DNA of 47,478 nt from a virus: IMG/VR virus record IMGVR_UViG_3300019890_000006, positions 1 to 47,478 of that record; one strand, 5' to 3'. Both the position numbers and the translations under genes were made by a program. Positions within the stretch are counted from its first letter, which is position 1, and every line of letters starts with the position of its first letter. This document shows, one piece after another, positions 37,165 to 44,369 of the stretch. The notes below the pieces were generated by a model. The model was not told the DNA's origin and made no database searches. It saw nothing but the letters and a program-made list of their open reading frames with translations.

Positions 37165-38778
37165 ATGGAATTAAGGCAATATCAACATGACGTCATAAAT
37201 GACATATATAAGTGGTGGAATATTGGTGCTCAAAATGTGGTAGCCCAACTCTCAACCGGTGGCGGCAAGACCGTTATATTTTCACATATCATCGCGGAAC
37301 ACAAGGCGCCAGCGATAGCTATTGCACATAGAGTCGAGCTAGTTAGTCAAATTTCTATGACATTATCGCGTGCTGGTATAAGACATAATCTAATTGCGCA
37401 AAAGTCAGCCATTAAAGAAATAGTAACCATGCAAATGCGAGAGTTCGGCAAACGCTTCTACGACCCTAGCGCTATGGTTGTCGTAGCGGGGGTGGACACT
37501 CTTATACGCATGGAGCGTGCCGAATGGATGAACCGCATTACATTGGTTGTTCAAGATGAAGGGCATCACCCCCTACGTGATAATAAGTGGGGTCAAGCCG
37601 CGGCAATGTTTCCCAAGGCTAAGGGTTTGTACCCAACGGCGACGCCATGCCGCACCGACGGTAGGGGATTAGGCCGTCACGCCGACGGTATAGGCGACGC
37701 GCTTGTGCTTGGGCCTCCCATGCGTGAACTTATCAAAGCCGGTTATCTTACCGACTATAGAATATTTGCACCCCCTAATGACCTTGACTTGTCAAGCGTT
37801 AGCATTGCCGCTAACGGTGAATACAATAACCCCCAATTGCGCAAGGTTGTACATGATTCATGCATTACCGGGGATGTGGTAGAGCACTATTTGCGCATAG
37901 CTAAAGGTAAACTGGGGGTGACGTTCGCCGTTGATATTGAGTCGGCCGAGGCTATTACTAAACAATACATTAAAGAAGGGGTAAGCGCTGAACTCATAAC
38001 CTCAAAGACACCCGCCCTACTTCGTTCAGATATTATGCGACGATTCAGAAATAGAGAAATACTACAGATAGTTAACGTTGATATACTAGGGGAGGGGGTA
38101 GACGTTCCAGCTATCGAGGTAGTAAGCATGGCTAGACCTACACAGTCTTACGGTTTATATAGTCAGCAATTCGGCCGCGGCTTACGCCCTATGCCGGGGA
38201 AGGAACACGCTATTATTATTGACCACGTTAGCAATGTGAAAAATCACGGTTTACCCGACGGCCCCGTCGTATGGTCATTAGACCGGCGCGAAAGGCGTTC
38301 ACGTAAAGCGAAAGACGATGTACCGGAAGTAAAACCGTGTATGGATTGTTTCGCGGTTTATTACGCCTATCTTAAATCATGCCCTTATTGCGGGTATGTC
38401 ACACCTATCAAGGGCCGAGGCTCACCCGATCAAGTGGACGGGGATTTATACGAGTTAGATATTAACGTGCTTATGGCTATGCGTGGGGAGATAGCGCGTA
38501 TTGACGGGCCGGCTAGAGCGCCGAGCGGCTTAGGTCGTCCCGCTGAAATTGCTATACATAAGCGCCACACTGCGCGACAAGAAGCTCAAAGGGAATTAAG
38601 GGCGACAATTGCGCAGTGGGCAGGCTATTATCACCCAAAACACAGCGATAGTGAAATATATAAAATATTTTATATTAAATTCGGCATTGATATGATGAGC
38701 GCTCAGGCGTTAAACGCCGATGACGCAAATAAACTTAAATCTTCTATTGACCGAGCGGTCACTAATGGGTTAATGTAA
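37165..38778 (+). CDS. SF2 DEAD/DEAH-type helicase
   Basis: 537 aa. Walker A STGGGKT (about 30-36), motif II DEGH (about 131-134), motif III-like TATPCRTDG, and motif VI-like QQFGRGLRPMPGK near residue 335. A C-terminal zinc ribbon CMDC...CPYC follows (about residues 392-414), then a helical tail. ATP-driven DNA unwinding or remodelling, probably at replication or recombination. First gene of the rightward early operon. Confidence 0.9.
   Translation: MELRQYQHDVINDIYKWWNIGAQNVVAQLSTGGGKTVIFSHIIAEHKAPAIAIAHRVELVSQISMTLSRAGIRHNLIAQKSAIKEIVTMQMREFGKRFYDPSAMVVVAGVDTLIRMERAEWMNRITLVVQDEGHHPLRDNKWGQAAAMFPKAKGLYPTATPCRTDGRGLGRHADGIGDALVLGPPMRELIKAGYLTDYRIFAPPNDLDLSSVSIAANGEYNNPQLRKVVHDSCITGDVVEHYLRIAKGKLGVTFAVDIESAEAITKQYIKEGVSAELITSKTPALLRSDIMRRFRNREILQIVNVDILGEGVDVPAIEVVSMARPTQSYGLYSQQFGRGLRPMPGKEHAIIIDHVSNVKNHGLPDGPVVWSLDRRERRSRKAKDDVPEVKPCMDCFAVYYAYLKSCPYCGYVTPIKGRGSPDQVDGDLYELDINVLMAMRGEIARIDGPARAPSGLGRPAEIAIHKRHTARQEAQRELRATIAQWAGYYHPKHSDSEIYKIFYIKFGIDMMSAQALNADDANKLKSSIDRAVTNGLM
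38748..38761. promoter_or_regulatory. TetR-type operator candidate, site 4
   Basis: TGACCGAGCGGTCA, perfect six-base arms. It lies inside the last codons of the helicase gene, 45 bases before the VRR-NUC start. No convincing -10 follows at 17 bases, so it may act as a roadblock or serve a weak internal promoter. Confidence 0.5.
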
Positions 38779-38805
38779 TAGCTCAACAGGGAAGGAGTAT
38801 ATAGC

Positions 38806-39282
38806 ATGAAGCTAGATATGTGGGCGTCAAGGTGGGGAGTGTCGGAAATAGCTTTAGATGATTTACGTAAAACGTTCGGCCTTGCACAATTGGAAGTGGT
38901 AGAGAATGACATACAAAAGTCCGAGGCCGCACTAGTAAACTTAATACGAATCGAGGCAAGTAAAAAAGGTTTAAGGGTATGGCGCAATAATGTAGGGGCG
39001 GCACAAATGCCCGACGGTAGCTTTTTGCGCTATGGCCTTGCTAACGAATCGGGAAAGATGAACACATATATTAAGTCCGCCGACTTAATAGGCATACGAC
39101 CCGTTAAAATAAGGTCGCCTATGGTGGGTATGACGATAGGCCAATTTGTTAGCCGTGAAGTTAAGGCGAGCGATTGGAAATATAAAGGAACAGACCGAGA
39201 ACGTGCACAACTCCGCTGGATTGAAGTTATTAACGGCATGGGTGGTGACGCGTGCTTTGCTAATCAAGAGGGGACTTTATGA
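38806..39282 (+). CDS. VRR-NUC domain nuclease
   Basis: 158 aa; AAGGAG before the ATG. The second half fits VRR-NUC: RVWRNNVGAAQMPDGSFLRY, SADLIGIRP, the catalytic ExK in REVKASDWK, and AQLRWIEVINGMGGDACFA. The family acts on branched or flap DNA structures. The N-terminal 45 residues are helical and variable. ATGA overlap with the next gene. Confidence 0.85.
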   Translation: MKLDMWASRWGVSEIALDDLRKTFGLAQLEVVENDIQKSEAALVNLIRIEASKKGLRVWRNNVGAAQMPDGSFLRYGLANESGKMNTYIKSADLIGIRPVKIRSPMVGMTIGQFVSREVKASDWKYKGTDRERAQLRWIEVINGMGGDACFANQEGTL

Positions 39283-39470
39283 CTAACCATATAAAATGTA
39301 CAACAGAAGAAAATAAGGCATGGTGTGGCGAAGAATTAGACGGAACATTCCATTTTAAAGACACAGAGGCGGCGGTTATCAATGGGGTACACGGGGAACT
39401 TATAGCATGTACGGCTTGCTTTAATACTGTAGTACATCATCTGTCTCTAAGAGTGGATTTAGGGCTATGA
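39279..39470 (+). CDS. Small Cys/His protein, 63 aa
   Basis: MTNHIKCTTEENKAWCGEEL then ACTACFNTVVHH. Two Cys pairs and His suggest zinc binding. ATGA overlaps on both sides. Unknown. Confidence 0.6.
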   Translation: MTNHIKCTTEENKAWCGEELDGTFHFKDTEAAVINGVHGELIACTACFNTVVHHLSLRVDLGL

Positions 39471-39604
39471 GTAAGGACGACGAAGTTAAACAATTTGTAG
39501 AGAATCATGTTATGCCATTTATTGCGGCGTGCATTGAATTACTAAGTAAGAGTACTGAACAGGAAGACATAGATTTTGCAGAGGAACTTAGACAACTAAC
39601 TTAA
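39467..39604 (+). CDS. Small acidic helical protein, 45 aa
   Basis: ATGA overlap at 39467-39470. MSKDDEVKQFVENHVMPFIA and ACIELLSKSTEQEDIDFAEE are helical and acidic. Unknown; coupling to the previous gene is the main support. Confidence 0.55.
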   Translation: MSKDDEVKQFVENHVMPFIAACIELLSKSTEQEDIDFAEELRQLT

Positions 39605-39617
39605 TGGAGTAACTAGG

Positions 39618-39806
39618 ATGATGTGCAGGGATTGCGGCAGACTGGATGGACTTAAAACGATAACAGATAAGAAAGAGGCTATATGTGAACATTGTTTAAG
39701 ATTTCAAGACGGGTGCAAACACTCGCGAACTAAGCTGTATAAAGATTTTCAAGACGGCACGATATACAGTATTTGCCGAAATTGTAGTTATAGACAGGAA
39801 TTATAA
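39618..39806 (+). CDS. Small zinc-ribbon protein, 62 aa
   Basis: MMCRDCGRLDG, then CEHCLRFQDGCKH and CRNCSYRQEL. Two or three CxxC pairs. It lies directly before the TetR-type regulator (two-base gap). Unknown. Confidence 0.65.
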   Translation: MMCRDCGRLDGLKTITDKKEAICEHCLRFQDGCKHSRTKLYKDFQDGTIYSICRNCSYRQEL

Positions 39807-39808
39807 AA

Positions 39809-40114
39809 ATGAGAGAACGTAAAGACCCTACAGAGCGAAAACAAGAACTATTAGAAGTGGCGATTCAATTAGCAAAAGAAACCGGTTATAGCCACATTAC
39901 ACGTAACGAGATTGCACGCCGTGCAGGTGTGGCGTATGGTTTAGTTACATCCTATTTTAAGACCATTGATAACCTAAAGAAAATGGTGGTTAAGGAGGCC
40001 ATAAAACAAGAAATAGTACAAATAATAGCAGAAGCACTCGCGAGAAAAGAACCTTTAACGAGAAGGCTAACTCCCGCCCTCCGGGAGAAAGTTATTCGTT
40101 ATTTATCAAAATAG
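39809..40114 (+). CDS. Short TetR-type transcriptional regulator
   Basis: 101 aa. The first 60 residues are a standard TetR HTH: RKQELLEVAIQLAKETGYSH, ITRNEIARRAGVAYGLVTSY, FKTIDNLKKMV. TetR proteins are usually near 200 aa; the C-terminal ligand domain is almost wholly missing, leaving about 40 residues. It may therefore dimerise weakly or act as a constitutive repressor. The four TGACCG-type palindromes in this genome look like TetR operators. It probably times early expression, shutting it off as the protein builds up. Confidence 0.85.
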   Translation: MRERKDPTERKQELLEVAIQLAKETGYSHITRNEIARRAGVAYGLVTSYFKTIDNLKKMVVKEAIKQEIVQIIAEALARKEPLTRRLTPALREKVIRYLSK

Positions 40115-40125
40115 TTTTAACTATT
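40110..40125 (+). other. AT-rich hairpin after the tetR-like gene
   Basis: AATAGTT and AACTATT, seven-base perfect arms with a two-base centre. It overlaps the tetR-like stop and lies before the primase gene. Too weak for a terminator; possible minor regulatory site. Confidence 0.3.
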
Positions 40126-40141
40126 CTAAGGATTTATCGAA

Positions 40142-42466
40142 ATGGACTTATTGCCACAGGCTTTTTATTCCCTGAATTTATATAAACAATTTATCGTCTA
40201 TGTGACCGTAGATGGTAATCCAAAGAAGATTAAGAAACCGGCCAATCATATCACGGGTGCAGTTTGGGACGCGCACCGGCCGGAGATTTGGACAGACGCC
40301 GAGACAGCTATAGCCGCCGCAAAGCGCTTAGGGCCGTCTTATGGCGTAGGCTTTGTGTTTACAGAAAATGACCCTTTCTTTTTATTAGATATTGACTCTT
40401 GCTATGACCCAGAAACCGGATGGTCTGACTTAGCAAAAAATCTATTAACTCGATTAGGTGGCGCGGGGGTGGAAGTTTCACTCTCTGGTAAAGGCTTACA
40501 TATTATCGGTTCATGTGAACCATTCGAACATGACTGCCGCAATAATGATTTAAAATTAGAGTTATATACAAAGAAACGTTTTGTAGCGCTTACGGGTATT
40601 CACGCTAGCGGTAATGTAGGACTCGATTGTACCCAAGCTATTAAGGCTATTGCTTCAGAGTTCTTCGTTACCTCTAACCCTAAAGCGTCTAAAGTCGAGA
40701 GTGGTTGGTGGAGTGAAACACCAATAGCCGAGTGGTCAGGCCCAGAGGACGACGCCGAGCTTCTCGCAATGGCTCTTAAGTCCCAAAGCAACGCCGCTAA
40801 GTTTGGCAATGCGACGAAAGCCTCATTCTCCGAACTCTGGAACGCTAACGAGCAAGCACTGTGTCATTTCTTCCCCCCTGATACCAATTCTAACGAACCT
40901 TATAACCGCTCAAGTGCTGACGCCGCCCTCGCGCAACATCTCGCATGGTGGACAGGTTGCAATGCTGAACGCATGTTAAGGATGATGAAAGAATCAGCGC
41001 TATCTAGGGACAAATGGGAAAGAGACGATTACTTACCTCGCACGATTAGGGCCGCACGAGGCAATACCACTGGATGCTTGCAAGCTAAACAACATCATAC
41101 CAAGCCCGAACAAGCAGAGCAAATAAAAAACAGCGATTCAAACTTCTTAACACCCCAGCAGCAAGTAGAGCATTTCAAAGGACATGTGTATATTTGCGAG
41201 GATAACGGTATTTTAGTACCCGGCGGGTACGTGCTAGACAAAGAGCGTTACAACTCAATGGAGGCCGGCCCTATCTATGTTATGGATTATGCCAATACTA
41301 AAACGACGCCTAAAGCTTGGGACGCTTTCGTCATGAACCGAGCTATTAAGTTCCCGAAAGTTCACGCTTCAACGTTCAGACCGGACTTAACGCCGGGAAC
41401 TATCATTGAAGAAGATAGCCGTTTGCTCGTTAACACCTATTGGCCCTATAACTGCGTTAGGACTAAGGGAGATGTTACGCCGTTCTTAATTCATTTAAAC
41501 AAACTATTCCCCGTTGAGCGAGACCGTGAAATTATCATTAATTACATGGCGGCATTGGTTCAACACATAGGGCATAAGTTTAAATGGTGTCCGGTTCTCC
41601 AAGGAACACAAGGGAATGGCAAAACGTTATTGTCTCGTGTGCTTTCGTATATTGTCGGTAGTCGATATACACAATCCCCTAGGGCTGACCAGATAAGCAG
41701 TAATTTTAATGACTGGTTAGACGGTAGCGTACTTGTGACGGTTGAAGATATTTTTGTGCAAGAGGGTAAAGATGAAGTCATGGAAGTATTAAAGACTATT
41801 CTTGACCTTGAGGAACAAGCTATCGAAGGTAAGGGAAAGAAAAAAGTAATGCGTAGAATCGTGTGTAATTTCATTCTCAATACGAATCATAAAGCCGGCT
41901 TGAGGAAATCTAAAGACGATAGACGCTTCGCTATTTTCTATACCCCACAACAATCAGTCGAAGATTTGCAAAAAGACGGCATGATGGACGGTTATTTTCG
42001 AAATTTATATAACTGGTTGAAGAATGGAGGCTATGCAATCATCGCGGAATGGTTACTCACGTACGCGATTAAAGATGAATTCAATCCCCTTTATGTCGAA
42101 CGTGCGCCCCATACCTCAACGACTCAACAAGCCATTGAACACGGGCGGGGTAACGTTGAGAATGAAGTACAGGAAGCTATTGATTCGGCACGCAATGGAT
42201 TTAAAGGCGGTTGGGTATGCTCAGCCCCTCTTGATACATTACTTAAAGAAATCAAAGCCGACCGACGCGTACCGTATAACAAGCGCCGTGACCTCATGAA
42301 ATCCCTAGGATATGACTTACATCCCGGATTACCTGACGGCCGCGTCACTCGTGTTATGCAAGGGGAGAGCACAAAGCCCCGCCTCTATATACGTAATGAC
42401 CACAAGGACAAGGCTTTAACCGACGCCAACGCAATCATGAACGCTTACAAGGATGCTCAGAAATGA
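40142..42466 (+). CDS. Primase-polymerase with C-terminal SF3-type helicase
   Basis: 774 aa. N-terminal primase-polymerase features: LDIDS (about 82-86, metal-binding DxD) and SLSGKGLHIIG (about 113-123). The helicase half has Walker A GTQGNGKTLL (about 488-497), Walker B-like LVTVEDIFV and ILNTNHKAG (SF3/DUF5906 type), and a following arginine-finger region KDDRRFAIF. Similar organisation is known in phage NrS-1-like replicases and D5-like proteins. Likely starts DNA synthesis and opens the fork for the family A polymerase. AAGGA upstream. Confidence 0.9.
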   Translation: MDLLPQAFYSLNLYKQFIVYVTVDGNPKKIKKPANHITGAVWDAHRPEIWTDAETAIAAAKRLGPSYGVGFVFTENDPFFLLDIDSCYDPETGWSDLAKNLLTRLGGAGVEVSLSGKGLHIIGSCEPFEHDCRNNDLKLELYTKKRFVALTGIHASGNVGLDCTQAIKAIASEFFVTSNPKASKVESGWWSETPIAEWSGPEDDAELLAMALKSQSNAAKFGNATKASFSELWNANEQALCHFFPPDTNSNEPYNRSSADAALAQHLAWWTGCNAERMLRMMKESALSRDKWERDDYLPRTIRAARGNTTGCLQAKQHHTKPEQAEQIKNSDSNFLTPQQQVEHFKGHVYICEDNGILVPGGYVLDKERYNSMEAGPIYVMDYANTKTTPKAWDAFVMNRAIKFPKVHASTFRPDLTPGTIIEEDSRLLVNTYWPYNCVRTKGDVTPFLIHLNKLFPVERDREIIINYMAALVQHIGHKFKWCPVLQGTQGNGKTLLSRVLSYIVGSRYTQSPRADQISSNFNDWLDGSVLVTVEDIFVQEGKDEVMEVLKTILDLEEQAIEGKGKKKVMRRIVCNFILNTNHKAGLRKSKDDRRFAIFYTPQQSVEDLQKDGMMDGYFRNLYNWLKNGGYAIIAEWLLTYAIKDEFNPLYVERAPHTSTTQQAIEHGRGNVENEVQEAIDSARNGFKGGWVCSAPLDTLLKEIKADRRVPYNKRRDLMKSLGYDLHPGLPDGRVTRVMQGESTKPRLYIRNDHKDKALTDANAIMNAYKDAQK

Positions 42467-42669
42467 TAATCAGTATTTATAAATGCGATATGTGTAAAAA
42501 AGAGTTTAGAGACGCTAAAAGTATGTACGAACCTAAAAACGGCCTGTGTATGGAAATACGCGGGCTACTCAAAGCTAGGTTTAAAATAAACGAAACATGC
42601 GTCGGGTGCTTCGAATCTATACGCAACACAATACATAAAGCAGTAACGGATATGATTGTAGTTGACTAA
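42463..42669 (+). CDS. Small zinc-binding protein, 68 aa
   Basis: ATGA overlap with the replicase. YKCDMCKKEFRDAKSM and TCVGCFESIR provide two CxxC pairs. Unknown. The next promoter's -35 overlaps its stop codon. Confidence 0.65.
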   Translation: MIISIYKCDMCKKEFRDAKSMYEPKNGLCMEIRGLLKARFKINETCVGCFESIRNTIHKAVTDMIVVD

Positions 42670-42690
42670 CTATAGATGGTCGCCTATAGT
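42662..42690 (+). promoter_or_regulatory. Rightward promoter with CTATAG operator
   Basis: TTGACT (42662-42667), 17 bases, TATAGT (42685-42690). Serves the single small gene at 42723. Confidence 0.7.
42670..42689. promoter_or_regulatory. CTATAG-N8-CTATAG operator, site 2
   Basis: CTATAG at 42670-42675 and 42684-42689, extended to seven-base arms (ACTATAG / CTATAGT). Same register relative to the -10 as the other two sites. Confidence 0.6.
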
Positions 42691-42722
42691 GGTATTGTAA
42701 ATCAACTTAAAGGGAATTTAAT

Positions 42723-42866
42723 ATGATAAACGCTATCAGACGACCACGCTTTACTCTCCGAATGATTCATACATTACGCCGCTACAATCTCACTAATTGC
42801 TTGTGCTTTTTGGCTTTTGGGATTGTAGCAACGATGTTATTGTCATCAATACAGAACGTACAGTAA
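42723..42866 (+). CDS. Small membrane protein, 47 aa
   Basis: ATG with AAAGGGAA site. Basic N-terminus (INAIRRPRFTLRMIHTLRRY) and one membrane helix (CLCFLAFGIVATMLLSSI). It has its own promoter and tail-overlaps the convergent exported-protein gene by 21 bases. Unknown. Confidence 0.6.
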   Translation: MINAIRRPRFTLRMIHTLRRYNLTNCLCFLAFGIVATMLLSSIQNVQ

Positions 42867-43250
42867 GCACGTGTTGAGGTCTGGGTCACAATGCAGCATA
42901 TCATCGCGTTTGACCCATTCACTATGATCTCTAGGTATAACGTTGTGAATTTTAGAAGTTTTAAAGACTAACCAGTTTTCCGGTTGATCTTCTTGCGAGT
43001 AATAGCAATCCACGATTCCTACTGACCCAATTTTATAGGCGTATAAATCCCTTAAAAACAGGCTCGTTGACGTGGTTAGATTGAGGTAACTTACTTGATT
43101 AAATACCGTGGTACTACCGTTGACCATCTCACATCGTGATTTTTCCCCGGGCTTGCAATTGATTTGACTACCGCATGATGCACTACTGCCCGCTAGAGCA
43201 TTAAGGGTTAGAAGACTTGACGCGACGAGAATTAACACTTGTTTTAACAT
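42846..43250 (-). CDS. Exported protein A, 134 aa
   Basis: AAGGA before ATG 43250. A clear Sec signal peptide: KQ, then hydrophobic VLILVASSLLTLNALA and a probable cut ALA/GSS. The mature part has about seven Cys (SCGSQINCKPGEKSRCEM, DCYYS, LHCDPDLNTC), fitting periplasmic disulphides. Phage periplasmic proteins often act in superinfection exclusion or host envelope change; that is a guess here. Overlaps the HTH gene by 50 bases. Confidence 0.75.
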   Translation of the reverse strand: MLKQVLILVASSLLTLNALAGSSASCGSQINCKPGEKSRCEMVNGSTTVFNQVSYLNLTTSTSLFLRDLYAYKIGSVGIVDCYYSQEDQPENWLVFKTSKIHNVIPRDHSEWVKRDDMLHCDPDLNTCLLYVLY

Positions 43251-43422
43251 GGCTCGAAATCCTTTTCGACTGTTTGTTAATGTCAGTCTCCGGGATTAAA
43301 TAACTCTTACCACATTCACAATGATGTGCACCCGGAAAATGTCCTTGCTTGATTTTAGCATGGATTCTTTGTACACACACCCCGAGAAAGGCCGCCGCCT
43401 CTCTAGCGTTAAACTTCTTCAT
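43201..43422 (-). CDS. Excisionase/MerR-like HTH protein, 73 aa
   Basis: FNAREAAAFLGVCVQRIHAK then IKQGHFPGAH and SYLIPETDI is the winged HTH pattern of AlpA/excisionase-like proteins. Basic C-terminus (NSRRVKSSNP). No integrase is encoded, so a regulatory role is more likely than excision. It could be the protein that binds the CTATAG sites, but nothing in the sequence proves it. Confidence 0.75.
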   Translation of the reverse strand: MKKFNAREAAAFLGVCVQRIHAKIKQGHFPGAHHCECGKSYLIPETDINKQSKRISSHVKTSVNSRRVKSSNP

Positions 43423-43431
43423 CGTTAGCCC

Positions 43432-43830
43432 TTAAGTTATGTAAGCGTAATTATTATTCGCGCAGCTCGCTACTTTCTTACCCTCAAGCACAATTGTTGT
43501 TACAGCCCTTGTATAATACTGGCCGTTGGATTCCCATACCCGCTTATTGGTGAATCGTCTTATATCGACATAGGTTTGACCCGGGTTAACCATGATATTC
43601 AATGTTGTTTTATCATTGAACATATTCATTACTTCATGATAATAAGTAATCTTATAGCTCATGGGTATTGATGAATTATTCATGATTGACACGCCGTGAT
43701 CGCTAAAAAAATCACTCGGCATATTGCTATGCTGTGACAATATAACAGACATTGAGCATGTTGCTATTTCCACATTTGCCATTGCATTTGTTGCTATGAG
43801 CGCAGCCATAAGCGCTATTAATCTTTTCAT
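43432..43830 (-). CDS. Exported protein B, 132 aa
   Basis: AAGGA upstream of ATG 43830. Signal peptide MKRLIALMAALIATNAMA with AMA/NV cut site. Mature part beta-rich with two Cys (ATCSMSV, ASCANN), probably one disulphide. First protein gene after the RNA array and on the same transcript if no terminator intervenes. Unknown function; pairs with exported protein A. Confidence 0.75.
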   Translation of the reverse strand: MKRLIALMAALIATNAMANVEIATCSMSVILSQHSNMPSDFFSDHGVSIMNNSSIPMSYKITYYHEVMNMFNDKTTLNIMVNPGQTYVDIRRFTNKRVWESNGQYYTRAVTTIVLEGKKVASCANNNYAYIT

Positions 43831-43848
43831 ACTATAAAATCCTTTTCA

Positions 43849-43860
43849 TAGTGCTTTAAA
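43849..43860. repeat. Short direct repeat flanking RNA E, left
   Basis: TAGTGCTTTAAA; a near copy TAGTGCTTAAA lies at 44056-44066, overlapping the tRNA 3' end. The two flank the 43864-44045 RNA. Confidence 0.5.
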
Positions 43861-43863
43861 TAA

Positions 43864-44045
43864 ATGCCGTCTCTCCGCGCTGCCAAGCCTAGTTTACGGT
43901 CGTAAGTTCTCCGGCTTTCTAATAACCCTGTTAGCATCCCGTTTGCCCCCTTCCTTCCTAGGCGTCAGTTGGGCATCATCTAGTTTTTTAAGCTAGTCCT
44001 AGCGATCGAATCGTTTCGCTCGTGTGCCGCCGGTTCAGACGGCAT
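43864..44045 (-). ncRNA. Structured RNA E, 182 nt (unassigned)
   Basis: Nine-base perfect closing stem: ATGCCGTCT (43864-43872) with AGACGGCAT (44037-44045). On the minus-strand transcript, inner pairings include GCCTAG with CTAGGC, TTAC-GACC-GTAA, TAAC-AGG-GTTA, AGCGA/TCGCT, and TGCCC with GGGCA. The last interleaves with the GCCTAG pairing, giving a pseudoknot. No long reading frame crosses it. It does not look like tmRNA or RNase P RNA. Confidence 0.5.
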
Positions 44046-44055
44046 CGTCTGCGTT

Positions 44056-44066
44056 TAGTGCTTAAA
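44056..44066. repeat. Short direct repeat flanking RNA E, right
   Basis: TAGTGCTTAAA; partner of 43849-43860. Possible trace of insertion of RNA E next to a tRNA 3' end. Confidence 0.5.
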
Positions 44067-44136
44067 GAGGATGGGACTCGAACCCACGCGCACACAGTCT
44101 TTAGCTAAGCGCTCTACCCGACTGAGCTACCTCTTT
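44063..44136 (-). tRNA. tRNA-like gene, apparent anticodon AAA
   Basis: 74 nt. Seven-base acceptor AAAGAGG/CCTCTTT, D arm GCTC-AGTCGGGTA-GAGC, T arm GTGGG-TTCGAGT-CCCAT with canonical loop, five-base variable region, A73, CCA not encoded. The anticodon arm CTTAG-CTAAAGA-CTGTG has one mismatch and one wobble and places AAA at 34-36 (Phe UUU if read). A34 is unusual for a Phe tRNA, so the gene may be degenerate or have another role. Confidence 0.8.
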
Positions 44137-44139
44137 AAG

Positions 44140-44152
44140 CCATAAATTGGCG
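44140..44152. repeat. 13-base spacer repeat, copy 1
   Basis: CCATAAATTGGCG, identical to 44225-44237. On the minus strand it holds GCCA, the 3' tail of RNA C, and the AT-rich spacer to the next RNA. Confidence 0.7.
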
Positions 44153-44226
44153 GGAATCGGCGAAGAACCAACATCGCACTTCCCCGTCTTAACGGGGCGT
44201 CGTGGCACCGTTTGACTACGATTCCC
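44148..44226 (-). tRNA. tRNA-like RNA C, degenerate, with encoded GCCA
   Basis: 79 nt including GCCA. Eight-base acceptor GGGAATCG/CGATTCCC, a short D-like arm GTC/GAC, a strong anticodon-like hairpin CCCCG-TTAAGA-CGGGG with a six-base loop, and a T-like arm GCGA/TCGC with an odd ten-base loop. Size, acceptor and 3' CCA say tRNA; the loops do not fit a working one. Could be a decaying tRNA or a tRNA mimic. Confidence 0.55.
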
Positions 44227-44237
44227 ATAAATTGGCG
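44225..44237. repeat. 13-base spacer repeat, copy 2
   Basis: Identical to 44140-44152. Separates RNA B (GCCA end) from RNA C. The repeat suggests a common processing site or array duplication. Confidence 0.7.
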
Positions 44238-44362
44238 TCAGTTTGTAGGATTTCACTACTTAAGCACATTCACCTCTAGGTCGCTCACTCCTCTGGCTAC
44301 CATTTGCTAGAGGGCAAACTCGCCAACGAAGAGGGCCGACTATCACCTCGGCCTAAACTGAC
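44233..44362 (-). ncRNA. Structured RNA B, 130 nt with tRNA-like ends (unassigned)
   Basis: Eight-base closing stem GTCAGTTT/AAACTGAC (44355-44362 with 44237-44244) followed by GCCA, as in a tRNA. Next to the 3' strand is a T-arm-like hairpin GTAG-TGAAATC-CTAC. Inside: hairpin GGCCGA/TCGGCC (44334-44353), a longer stem CTCTTC..TGGC/GCCA..GAGGAG, and hairpin TTTGC/GCAAA. The latter's loop pairs over seven bases (44307-44313 with 44273-44279), forming a pseudoknot. Too long for any normal tRNA; no tag peptide frame is evident. Confidence 0.55.
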
Positions 44363-44369
44363 AAAATTA

